A DNA stretch of 64,000 bases from Paenibacillus sp. FSL R5-0341 (GTDB taxonomy: Bacteria; Bacillota; Bacilli; Paenibacillales; Paenibacillaceae), in the NCBI RefSeq assembly GCF_037975235.1, contig NZ_CP150241.1, positions 6,502,275 to 6,566,274 of the forward strand. The letters are read 5' to 3'. The translations under genes were made by a program, and so were the position numbers. The notes beneath the pieces are model-generated. The model saw nothing but the letters and a program-made list of their open reading frames with translations. It was not told the origin of the DNA and did not search any database. How positions within the stretch are numbered: the stretch's first letter is position 1; the number at the start of each line of letters is the position of its first letter. Positions 52,544 through 61,589 of this stretch are shown here, piece after piece.

Positions 52544-54432
52544 TATTGTCCCCTTGCTGCGGTTACACGGTTATAATGCTCCAGGTAGACCAGCAGAATG
52601 GAGATGTCGGCAGGAGTAACTCCAGCAATACGAGAAGCCTGACCAATCGAGATTGGACGAATCGTAGCGAGCTTCTGCTTGGCTTCCATAGCCAGACCAT
52701 GAATCTCATCATATACGATAGTGTCCGGAATTTTCTTTTTCTCCATCTTTTGCAAACGTTCCACGTGGATCAATTGTTTCTCAATATAACCCGCATATTT
52801 AATTTGTATTTCGACTTGTTCTTTCATATCTGCTGTCAGTTCTACCTCAGATGGTGAGAGCTGTTCAATCAGTTCATACCCCAGCTCCGGGCGACGAAGC
52901 AAGGTAAGCAACGTACTTCCATCCTGAATAGGTGTAGATCCGTACTCTTCCAGTTTCGCGTTCACTTCAACCGGGCGAGCTTTAGCCACTTTCAGACGCG
53001 CGACTTCCTGCTCGACTTTCGCCTTTTTATCCAGGAATTTCGCATAACGGTCTTCAGGAATCAGTCCAATGTCATGTCCGATTTCCGTCAAACGCATATC
53101 TGCATTATCATGGCGAAGCAACAGACGATACTCGGCACGTGAAGTCAACAGACGATAAGGCTCATTCGTACCCTTCGTTACCAGATCATCAATCAGCACG
53201 CCAATATAACCTTGGGAACGATCAAGCACGATCGGCTCTTTGTCTTGTACTTTGCGCGCTGCATTAATGCCGGCCATAACGCCTTGTCCAGCCGCTTCTT
53301 CATAACCGGAAGTACCGTTAATCTGACCGGCTGTGAACAGACCTGGCAGACGTTTGGTTTCAAGGGATGGCCACAATTGTGTAGGCACCATCGCATCGTA
53401 TTCAATCGCATAACCGTTACGCATCATTTCTACTTTTTCCATACCTGGAATCGAGCGCAGAACCGCAAGCTGAACGTCTTCTGGCAGACTCGTAGATAGC
53501 CCCTGCACATAATACTCCGATGTATTTTTGCCTTCTGGCTCCAGGAAAATCTGATGTTTCGGTTTGTCGCTAAACCGAACAATTTTATCCTCGATGGATG
53601 GACAGTAACGCGGTCCAGTCCCTTCAATCACACCGGAAAACATCGGTGCACGATGCAGATTATCATTAATAATCTGATGTGTTTCCACAGATGTATACGT
53701 CAACCAGCAAGGCAGTTGCTCATTATCAGAAGATTCTGTTTCATAGGAAAAGAACTTCGGCTCATCATCGCCAGGCTGAATTTCGGTTTTACTAAAATCA
53801 ATCGTATCCTTGTGTACACGTGGAGGTGTACCTGTTTTGAAACGAACCAGATCGAAGCCCAGTTCACGCAAATGCTCTGACAATTTAAGAGATGGTTGTT
53901 GATTGTTCGGTCCACTCTCGTACATCAACTCACCCATAATTACTTTACCGCGCAAGTAAGTGCCTGTCGTCAGAACGACTGCTTTGGCCCGATACTCAGT
54001 TCCGGTCTGAGTCACGACTCCTACACACTTTCCGTCTTCAACGATCAGTCGATCAACCATACCCTGACGCATGGTCAGATTACGTTCATTCTCCATCGTT
54101 TCCTTCATCTTATGCTGGTAGGAGAATTTATCCGCCTGAGCACGAAGCGCGTGAACAGCAGGCCCTTTACCCGTGTTAAGCATCCGCATCTGAATAAAGG
54201 TCTTATCGATATTCCGTCCCATTTCTCCACCAAGTGCATCGATCTCACGCACAACATGTCCTTTGGCCGGTCCCCCAATGGATGGGTTACAAGGCATAAA
54301 GGCTACCATATCGAGATTGATCGTAATCATCAGTGTTTTGGACCCCATACGGGCTGCGGCCAGCGCGGATTCCACCCCAGCATGTCCTGCACCAACGACG
54401 ATAACATCATAACTGCCGCCATCAAAAGCCAT
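52543..54432 (-). CDS. mnmG: tRNA uridine-5-carboxymethylaminomethyl modification enzyme MnmG (GidA)
   Basis: 629 residues. FAD binding: VVGAGHAGVESALAAARMG. MPCNPSIGGPAKGHVVREIDALGG and the catalytic-Cys region RYCPSIEDKI are present. Works with MnmE on wobble U34 of tRNA. Operon mnmG-rsmG. Confidence 0.98.
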   Translation of the reverse strand: MAFDGGSYDVIVVGAGHAGVESALAAARMGSKTLMITINLDMVAFMPCNPSIGGPAKGHVVREIDALGGEMGRNIDKTFIQMRMLNTGKGPAVHALRAQADKFSYQHKMKETMENERNLTMRQGMVDRLIVEDGKCVGVVTQTGTEYRAKAVVLTTGTYLRGKVIMGELMYESGPNNQQPSLKLSEHLRELGFDLVRFKTGTPPRVHKDTIDFSKTEIQPGDDEPKFFSYETESSDNEQLPCWLTYTSVETHQIINDNLHRAPMFSGVIEGTGPRYCPSIEDKIVRFSDKPKHQIFLEPEGKNTSEYYVQGLSTSLPEDVQLAVLRSIPGMEKVEMMRNGYAIEYDAMVPTQLWPSLETKRLPGLFTAGQINGTSGYEEAAGQGVMAGINAARKVQDKEPIVLDRSQGYIGVLIDDLVTKGTNEPYRLLTSRAEYRLLLRHDNADMRLTEIGHDIGLIPEDRYAKFLDKKAKVEQEVARLKVAKARPVEVNAKLEEYGSTPIQDGSTLLTLLRRPELGYELIEQLSPSEVELTADMKEQVEIQIKYAGYIEKQLIHVERLQKMEKKKIPDTIVYDEIHGLAMEAKQKLATIRPISIGQASRIAGVTPADISILLVYLEHYNRVTAARGQ

Positions 54433-54612
54433 TCCTGTTTACCTCCTTATAATGAAAACGAAATACTTCTAACCGTTCATCGGAACTTGCATTCCTATCT
54501 ATATGAAACCAACACGTAATGGCTACAATATCATTCCATCCTTTGACAACAGGCAGAAATTGTACCTCTCCATCATACACTACGATTTAAGTCAATCGGC
54601 AGTATATTATTT

Positions 54613-55989
54613 TTACTTTCCTAGGCAGAACTGGGAGAAAATCTGATCAATTAATGCATCATGTGCTGTATCTCCAACAATCTCACCCAAATGCTCCCAC
54701 GCCAAACGAACATCAATCTGAATCATATCGATTGGAATGAACTGATCTGCCGCTTCATAGGCATCCACCAGGGACTGCTTCGCTTTTTTGAGCAAAGCAA
54801 TATGACGCACATTACTGACATAAGTCAGGTCTGCGGACTCCAGTTTACCACTGAAGAATAGCGTAGAGATGGCCTCTTCCAGTCGATCCACACCCAGATC
54901 ATCTTTCACCGACATCGGTACAAGCCGCTCTTCCGGAATGTAACGAAGCAGCACGTCACGTTCTACCTGTGGCGTTAAGTCCATTTTATTCATAATGATT
55001 ATCGATTGTCTACCGCGGATTTGTTCCAATAATTCAATCTCATCGGGATGAAGTGGCTCCGCAGCATTTACAACCATTAAGATCAGATCGGCTTCACTTA
55101 CCGCAGAACGAGAGCGTTCTACCCCGATTTTCTCTACGACGTCCATCGTTTCCCGGATTCCTGCCGTATCCAGCAACTTAAGCGGAATATTATTAATCGT
55201 AATGAATTCCTCGATCACGTCACGAGTTGTTCCTGGAATGTCCGTGACGATGGCCCGATTGTCTTGGGCAAGTGTATTCATCAATGAGGATTTGCCTACG
55301 TTAGGTCGTCCAACAATAGCCGTCGTGATACCTTCTCGCAGGATCTTTCCTTGCTCTGCTGTAGTCAGCAATTTATCAATTTCAGTCATAACCTGACTGG
55401 ACTTTTCTTTAATAAAATCAGACGTTAACGACTCCACATCATGCTCCGGGTAATCGATATTTACTTCAATATGAGCCAGTGTTTCCACCAGTGTATATCG
55501 TAGATCACGCAATTTGGAGGATAGTTTGCCTTCAACCTGTTTCAGTGCAACCGAGAAAGCCCGGTCCGATTTGGAACGAATAAGATCCATGACACCTTCA
55601 GCCTGAGACAGGTCAATCCGCCCATTAAGGAAGGCACGCTTCGTGAACTCACCAGGTTCAGCCAGACGAATATCAAGCTGTAACAGCAGGTCCATAACCC
55701 GTTTTACAGACACTACACCGCCATGCGCACTGATCTCCACCACATCTTCTGTTGTGAACGACCGAGGTGCTCGCATAACTGTAACCAGCACTTCCTCGAT
55801 CTTCTCGCCGCTCGCCGGATCTATGATATGACCATAATGAACCGTATGAGATGCTGCTTGAGTTAAAGGCGTTTTGCTGCGAAAAATCTTTTCCGTCTCC
55901 GACACTGCTTCCGGGCCGCTGACCCGGATCACGGCGATACCCGCCTCTCCGACAGCCGTTGATATCGCTGTGATCGTATCACTGATCAT
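54613..55989 (-). CDS. mnmE: tRNA modification GTPase MnmE (TrmE)
   Basis: 458 residues. The N-terminal folate-binding domain is followed by a helical domain with an inserted GTPase: GRPNVGKSSLMN (G1), DIPGTTRD (G2), DTAGIR (G3) and NKMD (G4). The C-terminal FCLGK carries the conserved Cys. Partner of MnmG. Confidence 0.98.
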   Translation of the reverse strand: MISDTITAISTAVGEAGIAVIRVSGPEAVSETEKIFRSKTPLTQAASHTVHYGHIIDPASGEKIEEVLVTVMRAPRSFTTEDVVEISAHGGVVSVKRVMDLLLQLDIRLAEPGEFTKRAFLNGRIDLSQAEGVMDLIRSKSDRAFSVALKQVEGKLSSKLRDLRYTLVETLAHIEVNIDYPEHDVESLTSDFIKEKSSQVMTEIDKLLTTAEQGKILREGITTAIVGRPNVGKSSLMNTLAQDNRAIVTDIPGTTRDVIEEFITINNIPLKLLDTAGIRETMDVVEKIGVERSRSAVSEADLILMVVNAAEPLHPDEIELLEQIRGRQSIIIMNKMDLTPQVERDVLLRYIPEERLVPMSVKDDLGVDRLEEAISTLFFSGKLESADLTYVSNVRHIALLKKAKQSLVDAYEAADQFIPIDMIQIDVRLAWEHLGEIVGDTAHDALIDQIFSQFCLGK

Positions 55990-56144
55990 GGTTATCTCTC
56001 CTTGCTCTATTTTAAAATTGCCGCCCCTCAGGGGACGCCATATTCATTTTCAAATCTATTAATGATATATCATATGACATGCCACTTACCTTATTAAGTT
56101 CACTGTTTACCTGTGTTACGTACCTGATCAAATTGCTTCTGTAC

Positions 56145-56185
56145 GAAAAAAGCAATGGCTTCTGCACCGGGCAGGAAGCCATTGC
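56145..56185 (-). terminator. Terminator of the rnpA-yidC-jag transcript
   Basis: GCAATGGCTTC and GAAGCCATTGC make an 11-bp perfect stem; TTTTTTC follows on the minus strand. Confidence 0.9.
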
Positions 56186-56200
56186 GTCTTCAATTTCGTG

Positions 56201-56902
56201 TTATTTCGTGGTGATAACCACACGCCGATTAGGCTCTTCGCCCTTACTTAACGTCTTAATCTGCGGGTGATTCTGCAGTTTTGCATGGATGACTTTTCGT
56301 TCTAGCGGAGGCATTGGCTCCAATACAACTTCCTTGCCGGTACGGATAGCTTGTCCAGCCAACCGTTCAGCCAGATCCTCCAGCGTCTTCCGCCGACGTT
56401 GACGGAAATTCTCCGCGTCGAGCACAATTCGAACGAAGCTTTCCGAGTATCGGTTCGCTACAATGTTCGTTAGATACTGAAGCGCATCCAGCGTCTGTCC
56501 ACGTCTGCCAATAATCATGCCCAGGTCTTCACCGGCAATATTGAAGATATGTCCGTCACGTTGTTTTTTGATATGCACTTCCACATCCAGTCCCATACCT
56601 GCTGCGACCTCTTTCAAGAAAGCAGCCGCTTCTTCATAGGGATTTTTAGCTGCAACACCCTCAAGTAATGCATCTACCTCAGGTACGTGTGCGGCTGGCT
56701 TGATCGGCTGTTGAACAACTTCGGGTACAGGCAATAGTTTTACTTCAACTTTGGCCGCCTTCACCCCGATCAAACCCAGGAATCCTTTTGACGGCTGCTC
56801 TAACACTTGTATCTCGACCTTGTCCCGACTTACGCCAAGCTCGGTCAATCCTTGGTTTACAGCATCTTCAACGGTTTTTCCTGACGTAATGACTTTGGTC
56901 AT
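56201..56902 (-). CDS. jag: Jag/KhpB RNA-binding protein
   Basis: 233 residues: Jag_N domain (1-50), a KH domain with GMIIGRRGQTLDALQYLTNI, and an R3H domain (NHPQIKTLSKGEEPNRRVVI). RNA-binding partner of KhpA affecting division and wall growth. Start overlaps the yidC stop by four bases. Confidence 0.95.
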   Translation of the reverse strand: MTKVITSGKTVEDAVNQGLTELGVSRDKVEIQVLEQPSKGFLGLIGVKAAKVEVKLLPVPEVVQQPIKPAAHVPEVDALLEGVAAKNPYEEAAAFLKEVAAGMGLDVEVHIKKQRDGHIFNIAGEDLGMIIGRRGQTLDALQYLTNIVANRYSESFVRIVLDAENFRQRRRKTLEDLAERLAGQAIRTGKEVVLEPMPPLERKVIHAKLQNHPQIKTLSKGEEPNRRVVITTK

Positions 56903-57777
56903 TTCGATTTTTTGGCCCCTTTCGACCCTTTTCCAGAGACGGTCGCTTTGCCACCGTTTTTGCGTTTAGCTCCATTTTTGGAAGAGCTGTTCTGCTTCAC
57001 GTTGACTTCAGCCACGATTTTATCATTATTCCGGTAAAGGAAATAGTTTTGCACGATCGTGTAGATGTTACTGTAGAACCAGTACAGCGGAAGTGCTGAC
57101 GGGAACTGATAAGACATCACGAAGATCAAAATCGGGTATACCCATAGCATAAACTGCATCGGACCCACTTGCTGTGCAGGGTTCATACGCATCATCATCC
57201 ATGTTTGAATGAATGTTGTGATCGCAGCCAGCACCGGCAAAATAAACAGGTGATCCGGTTCCCCGAGCTGGAGCCACAAGAAATCATGTGTTCTCAGACT
57301 GGAGTTTCCGTAAATTGAGTTATAAAGTGCGATGTAAATCGGCATCTGAATCAGAAGTGGTAGACAACCCGCCATCGGATTAACTTTGTTCTCCTGAAAC
57401 AACTTCATTGTTTCTTGCTGAACTTTCTCAGGTGTATCTTTAAACTTGGCTTGAATCTCCTTCAGCTGCGGCTGAATGGCCTGCATAGCTTTGGAGCTAC
57501 GGACCTGTTTCATTGTTAGTGGTAAAATTAATGTCCGTACAATAAGCACCATCACGAGGACGGCCAGTCCATATTCACCTTTGAACCAGTTAGCGAATGT
57601 ATCCAGCGCCAGTGAGAACCAGTACACAACATTGGCTTGCCAAAAAGAATCACTATTCTTCAGATCTTCCGTAGTAACCCCGGCTCCTTGTGGAGTACAT
57701 CCGGCGAGTACAGTGACCATTGCAATGACTGCAATGAGGAGAATCCACTTCCCCTTTGATGTCTTCAATCGCGACAC
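56899..57777 (-). CDS. yidC: Membrane protein insertase YidC (SpoIIIJ type)
   Basis: 292 residues. The lipoprotein signal has VLAGC at about residues 22-26, followed by five membrane helices including MKQVRSSKAMQAIQPQLKEIQ and NPMAGCLPLLIQMPIYIALY. A basic tail (about 255-292) follows. It inserts membrane proteins; in Bacillus SpoIIIJ is also needed for spore formation. Confidence 0.96.
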   Translation of the reverse strand: MSRLKTSKGKWILLIAVIAMVTVLAGCTPQGAGVTTEDLKNSDSFWQANVVYWFSLALDTFANWFKGEYGLAVLVMVLIVRTLILPLTMKQVRSSKAMQAIQPQLKEIQAKFKDTPEKVQQETMKLFQENKVNPMAGCLPLLIQMPIYIALYNSIYGNSSLRTHDFLWLQLGEPDHLFILPVLAAITTFIQTWMMMRMNPAQQVGPMQFMLWVYPILIFVMSYQFPSALPLYWFYSNIYTIVQNYFLYRNNDKIVAEVNVKQNSSSKNGAKRKNGGKATVSGKGSKGAKKSK

Positions 57778-57851
57778 TTCATAACCCCTCTCTTAACCAT
57801 TCCATTCCACCGTAAATCATACCATAATTAGGAGGACAAATAAACCGAAGC

Positions 57852-58202
57852 TTACCGCTTGCTCGACTTCAAAAGTGAGCCCTTGCGCATCGCATGGAGC
57901 AGGCTTTTTTCCATCTCCTTATAGGGCATGTCCAGTGCACCTTTTCTGACGATAAAAATCAGATCCATCTGCGTGACAATCTCATGCTCATGATGACGAA
58001 CAATTTCCTTAATCATGCGTCTCATCCGGTTGCGTACGACAGCGTTTCCGATTTTCTTGCTGCATGATACGCCGACCCGGAATTGTTCCGTATCTTTACG
58101 GCGGCAGCCATACACCACGAATTGATGATTGGCAAACGATTTCCCATACCGGTATACGCGGCTAAAGTCCGCCCGGTTTCGTAGACGCAGTCTTTTATAC
58201 AC
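57852..58202 (-). CDS. rnpA: Ribonuclease P protein component
   Basis: 116 residues. LRNRADFSRVYRYGKSFANHQFVVY and VRNRMRRMIKE (RNR motif) are diagnostic. Protein subunit of RNase P. A 359-base gap and a terminator separate it from rpmH, unlike the close spacing in Bacillus. Confidence 0.97.
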   Translation of the reverse strand: MYKRLRLRNRADFSRVYRYGKSFANHQFVVYGCRRKDTEQFRVGVSCSKKIGNAVVRNRMRRMIKEIVRHHEHEIVTQMDLIFIVRKGALDMPYKEMEKSLLHAMRKGSLLKSSKR

Positions 58203-58312
58203 GGCGCTTCTCCTTGCTGTTCTCCACCATTGTTATTGACGGAGGCCTCATTACTGATTTAGTATAGGCTTTCTTGAATAACGGTAAACCGTCTTAACGA
58301 GAACTTCATTTG

Positions 58313-58356
58313 GGATGATTGTTGATCGGTAATTAAAACCGAGCACACAATCATCC
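58313..58356. other. Hairpin in the rnpA-rpmH gap
   Basis: GGATGATTGT pairs perfectly with ACAATCATCC; CGGT/ACCG pairs inside. A third GATGATTG follows at 58359. It has no T-run, so it is not a terminator; it may be a leader structure or operator ahead of rnpA. The gap 58203-58561 has no gene. Confidence 0.55.
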
Positions 58357-58527
58357 GTGATGATTGCAGATTGGCTACTTTAACCGAACCAACATTCATC
58401 CTTATATAAGGTAAGTTTTCGAAAATGGAAAACTCACTCGACATACATAGATGTGTATTCAGCACTTTTCCGCAGACCATTCAGACCTGATCTGTACCAG
58501 CATCCAGTCTGAAATGATCCAAATTAA

Positions 58528-58554
58528 GAAAAAAAAGACCACCTCGGTGGTCTT
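58528..58554 (-). terminator. Terminator of rpmH
   Basis: On the minus strand AAGACCACC-GA-GGTGGTCTT, then TTTTTTTC. Confidence 0.9.
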
Positions 58555-58561
58555 CAATGCA

Positions 58562-58696
58562 TTAAGCACTCAGGTTTTTACGGCCTTTAAGGCGACGTGC
58601 GGCCAAAATTTTACGGCCGTTGCTCGTGCTCATTCTTTTCCGGAAACCATGAACTTTTTTACGTTTGCTAACGTTCGGTTTGAATGTAGGTCTCAA
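58562..58696 (-). CDS. rpmH: 50S ribosomal protein L34
   Basis: 44 residues, the full family length: (M)RPTFKPNVSKRKKVHGF, RKRMSTSNGRKILAARR and KGRKNLSA. The start codon is TTG at 58696, nine bases after AGGAGG. Rare start for a ribosomal protein. Confidence 0.97.
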   Translation of the reverse strand: MRPTFKPNVSKRKKVHGFRKRMSTSNGRKILAARRLKGRKNLSA

Positions 58697-58914
58697 TGTA
58701 TTGCACCTCCTCACAAGGAAATACTTATGTGATGAATCACTTTCATCTTCACAGAAAACACCTTTATATATTTAACCATGATCACCTGGAAAAGTCAACT
58801 GCAAGGCTCAAGGCTTCTCCCTCTTTTATATACGCTCTCTATCCCGCCAAAAATGATAACCACAGTCCGTTCACTTGATTATCCTTAACTAGCCCTGCAG
58901 AGAGTCATAAAAAG

Positions 58915-59029
58915 TTATCCCCAGACCCTGATCAGACCACGATATTGCATTATTTACAGTTATCCACACCCTCCAATACCTTCTATCTCCTTTATTATAT
59001 TCTGTTTAAAGTTATTCACATGTGGATAA
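58915..59029. other. DnaA-box cluster on the rpmH side of the origin region
   Basis: TTATCCACA at 58960-58968, TTATTCACA at 59012-59020 and, directly abutting in the opposite direction, TGTGGATAA at 59021-59029; a one-mismatch TTATCCCCA at 58915-58923. The consensus is TTATNCACA. Confidence 0.8.
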
Positions 59030-59087
59030 TGATTATAGGTCACCAATATCGTTAATTCTAATCAGGTTGTATCCGCTTCAATTAAGG

Positions 59088-59116
59088 TTTACAAGCTTTT
59101 GAGAAAGGTGTAGGAT
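59088..59116 (+). promoter_or_regulatory. Candidate promoter of gntR
   Basis: TTTACA (59088-59093), 17 bases, TAGGAT (59111-59116). The GntR-type operator at 59128-59139 would lie just past the start site. Confidence 0.5.
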
Positions 59117-59125
59117 AAAAATCAC

Positions 59126-59141
59126 ATCTTGTATACAAGTA
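59126..59141. promoter_or_regulatory. GntR operator upstream of gntR
   Basis: CTTGTATACAAG (59128-59139) is a perfect palindrome and matches 14 of 18 positions of the B. subtilis gnt operator ATACTTGTATACAAGTAT. Confidence 0.75.
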
Positions 59142-59274
59142 GTCCTTTGAAAAAAACATTAGCCGTTATCTTGCAGACTACAGACTATGGATTGAGCTGA
59201 AATATCCAGTCCGCAGAGTAGGTATGCTATGATCAGTAATGAACTGATTACTTATTAATAGGAGCGTTAGCCAT

Positions 59275-59949
59275 ATGCTATTTCCTTCTTCCTGGCTTCA
59301 AGGGGCTTCCCGTGGTGAAGCTATTGCCTGCGAATTAAGGCTGCGGATCATTAGCGGTACCCTTCGTCCTGGAGAGATTTTGTCGGAAAATCGAATTGCG
59401 GCTGATTTTGACAGCAGTCGGTCACCTGTCCGTGAAGCGTTAAGAACATTGTCTAATGAAGGTCTTATTCGGCTTGAACGTATGGGTGTCGTTGTTCTGG
59501 GATTACGGATTAAGGATGTCGAAGAATTGTATGATGTCCGTTTCCTGATTGAAAGTTTTGTTCAGCAGCGGCTCGCTGGTGATGTTCCAGAGTCATTAAT
59601 CACCCAGCTACGCAACGTGATCGACAAAATGCAACTCGCTGGAAGGCATCAGGACGCTGTCGAATTCGCCTACCAGGATCTCGTTTTCCACGAGACCATT
59701 ATTGAAGCAGCCCAGCATTCCCGTATTTCACATCTATGGAAGAGTATTCGATATGTTGTGATGACCGTTATGCTGCTCACGACGCGAAGAGTATTTGTTC
59801 AAGGTGAGCAGAAAGTAAGCGCTGTAATCGAGAAGCACCGTTTACTGGTTGAAGCACTCGAATCCGGTGACAAAATACTCATTCAGGCTGGAGTCCGCAC
59901 ATATTTCCAAGATTCCGGTAAAACCCTGCACGAAAGCTTTGATTCCTAA
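59275..59949 (+). CDS. gntR: GntR-family (FadR/FCD) regulator of gluconate genes
   Basis: 224 residues. The N-terminal winged helix (about 12-75: LRPGEILSENRIAADFDSSRSPVREALRTL) is followed by the FCD ligand-binding domain with DLVFHETIIEAAQHSRI, whose Asp and His bind metal. Given gntP and gntK follow and gnt-type operators flank it, it is very probably the gluconate-responsive repressor of this operon. ATG follows TAGGAG. Transcribed towards dnaA, opposite to most neighbours. Confidence 0.9.
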   Translation: MLFPSSWLQGASRGEAIACELRLRIISGTLRPGEILSENRIAADFDSSRSPVREALRTLSNEGLIRLERMGVVVLGLRIKDVEELYDVRFLIESFVQQRLAGDVPESLITQLRNVIDKMQLAGRHQDAVEFAYQDLVFHETIIEAAQHSRISHLWKSIRYVVMTVMLLTTRRVFVQGEQKVSAVIEKHRLLVEALESGDKILIQAGVRTYFQDSGKTLHESFDS

Positions 59950-59953
59950 AAGG

Positions 59954-59970
59954 AGCAAAGCGTTTGCAAT
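59954..59970. promoter_or_regulatory. Possible CcpA (cre-like) site
   Basis: AGCAAAGCGTTTGCAAT overlaps a near-palindromic cre-like core, with about two mismatches from the consensus. Plausible for a gluconate operon but weak. Confidence 0.3.
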
Positions 59971-59988
59971 CATATCTTCTGTGAGTGA

Positions 59989-60017
59989 TTGCGGCTTAAC
60001 TTGTCGACAAGTATACA
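59989..60017 (+). promoter_or_regulatory. gntP promoter with GntR operator in the spacer
   Basis: TTGCGG (59989-59994), 17 bases, TATACA (60012-60017). The perfect palindrome ACTTGTCGACAAGT (59999-60012) fills the spacer, so bound repressor would exclude polymerase. It matches 14 of 18 positions of the B. subtilis gnt operator. Confidence 0.7.
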
Positions 60018-60160
60018 AAATGCGATTTTGTTTTCAATTTGGGCATGATAAAACTACATTTCTAGCCAACACCTCTTCTATTTAGTAGCACACGAAAAAT
60101 TGTTGACGATGACTTCACTTGTAAGCGTTCTATATCAGAATTAAAGGAGCACACCACATC

Positions 60161-61522
60161 ATGAGCACTCTTTTTGGACTATCCCATAATGCAACATTAT
60201 TGGTCTGGACGTTAATTGCGATCGTTTTTCTGATCGTTTTAATCTCCAAATATAAATGGAATCCCTTTATCACCCTTTTGTTATCTGCATTAATGCTCGG
60301 TTTGCTTACAGGCATGAAGCCTGCCGATGTGATTTCTTCCATTACCGGGGGACTCGGTGGCACACTCGGAACCATTGCAATTGTTATTGCTCTTGGTACG
60401 ATGCTCGGTAAGATGATGGCCGAATCCGGCGGTGCCGAGCGCATTGCAACTACTTTGGTAGATCGATTCGGTGTGAAACGTGTGCATTGGGCCATGATGA
60501 TCGTTGGATTCATCGTCGGTATCCCTGTTTTCTTCGAAGTCGGCGTTATTCTGATGATCCCCATCATTTTCACCGTCGCGCGTAAAACCAATATGTCATT
60601 ATTGCAGATCGGTATTCCCATTTTGGCAGGTCTGTCGACTGTACACGGTTTGGTTCCACCACACCCAGCACCAATGATTGCAATTGAAGCCTTCAGCGCG
60701 GATCTGGGTAAAACTATTTTGTACTCCCTTATTGTTGGTATTCCTACAGCGATTATTGCAGGTCCCTTGTTTGGTAAATTTATTGGTAAAAGAATACACA
60801 CCGAACCGCCAGCTGAACTAGCTGAACAATTCGCAACCAAAACAAACAGCAACATGCCAGGGTTTGGTATTACCCTGTTTACCATATTGCTGCCGGTTAT
60901 TCTGATGCTGATTGGTTCCATAGCCAGCATCATTGACCCAAATGCCACAAGCGGCTTCACCGTTTTCAGTGAATTTATCGGTCATGAGATCATTGCTCTG
61001 CTGATTTCAGTTGTATTTGCCCTCTTTTCACTCGGCTTTGCACGTGGATTCACCAAACACGATATTTCTCGCTTCACCAGTGAATGTCTGGCGCCTACGG
61101 CGACCATCATTCTCATTATTGGCGGAGGCGGTGCCTTCAAACAGGTATTGATCAATAGTGGTGTGGGCAACGCCATTGCTGAAGTCGCTACCCATGCCAA
61201 CATCAACGTGATCCTGTTTGCCTGGCTTGTCGCTGCGCTCATTCGTGTAGCTACCGGTTCAGCCACCGTAGCCATGACAACAGCTGCCGGTATCGTCGCT
61301 CCAGTCCTCGCACTCACACCAGGTGCCAATATTGAGCTGGTTGTACTCGCCACAGGCGCGGGGTCACTCATCTTGTCCCATGTGAACGACGCAGGATTCT
61401 GGATGATCAAAGAATTCTTTAATATGAGCGTCGCCCAAACATTGAAAACGTGGACCGTTATGGAAACACTATTATCCGTAGTCGGACTGATCTTTATTTT
61501 ACTGCTAAGTACAGTCGTTTAA
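60161..61522 (+). CDS. gntP: Gluconate permease GntP
   Basis: 453 residues with about 12 to 14 membrane helices. GLVPPHPAPMIAIEAFSADLG and the C-terminal ATGSATVAMTTAAGIVAPV and SHVNDAGFWMIKEFFNMS are hallmarks of the GntP family. Imports gluconate with protons. Followed by gntK after 67 bases. Confidence 0.96.
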   Translation: MSTLFGLSHNATLLVWTLIAIVFLIVLISKYKWNPFITLLLSALMLGLLTGMKPADVISSITGGLGGTLGTIAIVIALGTMLGKMMAESGGAERIATTLVDRFGVKRVHWAMMIVGFIVGIPVFFEVGVILMIPIIFTVARKTNMSLLQIGIPILAGLSTVHGLVPPHPAPMIAIEAFSADLGKTILYSLIVGIPTAIIAGPLFGKFIGKRIHTEPPAELAEQFATKTNSNMPGFGITLFTILLPVILMLIGSIASIIDPNATSGFTVFSEFIGHEIIALLISVVFALFSLGFARGFTKHDISRFTSECLAPTATIILIIGGGGAFKQVLINSGVGNAIAEVATHANINVILFAWLVAALIRVATGSATVAMTTAAGIVAPVLALTPGANIELVVLATGAGSLILSHVNDAGFWMIKEFFNMSVAQTLKTWTVMETLLSVVGLIFILLLSTVV

Positions 61523-61589
61523 ATGGAGTATCTATAGTAGAAAGAAAATTAAAATCTTATCGCTTTCTGGAGAAAGAAGGATTAAATAC

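Noticed and set aside
60130..60960. 276-codon minus-strand reading frame
   Set aside because: It is antisense to gntP, has no ribosome site and shows the skewed composition expected of a shadow frame.
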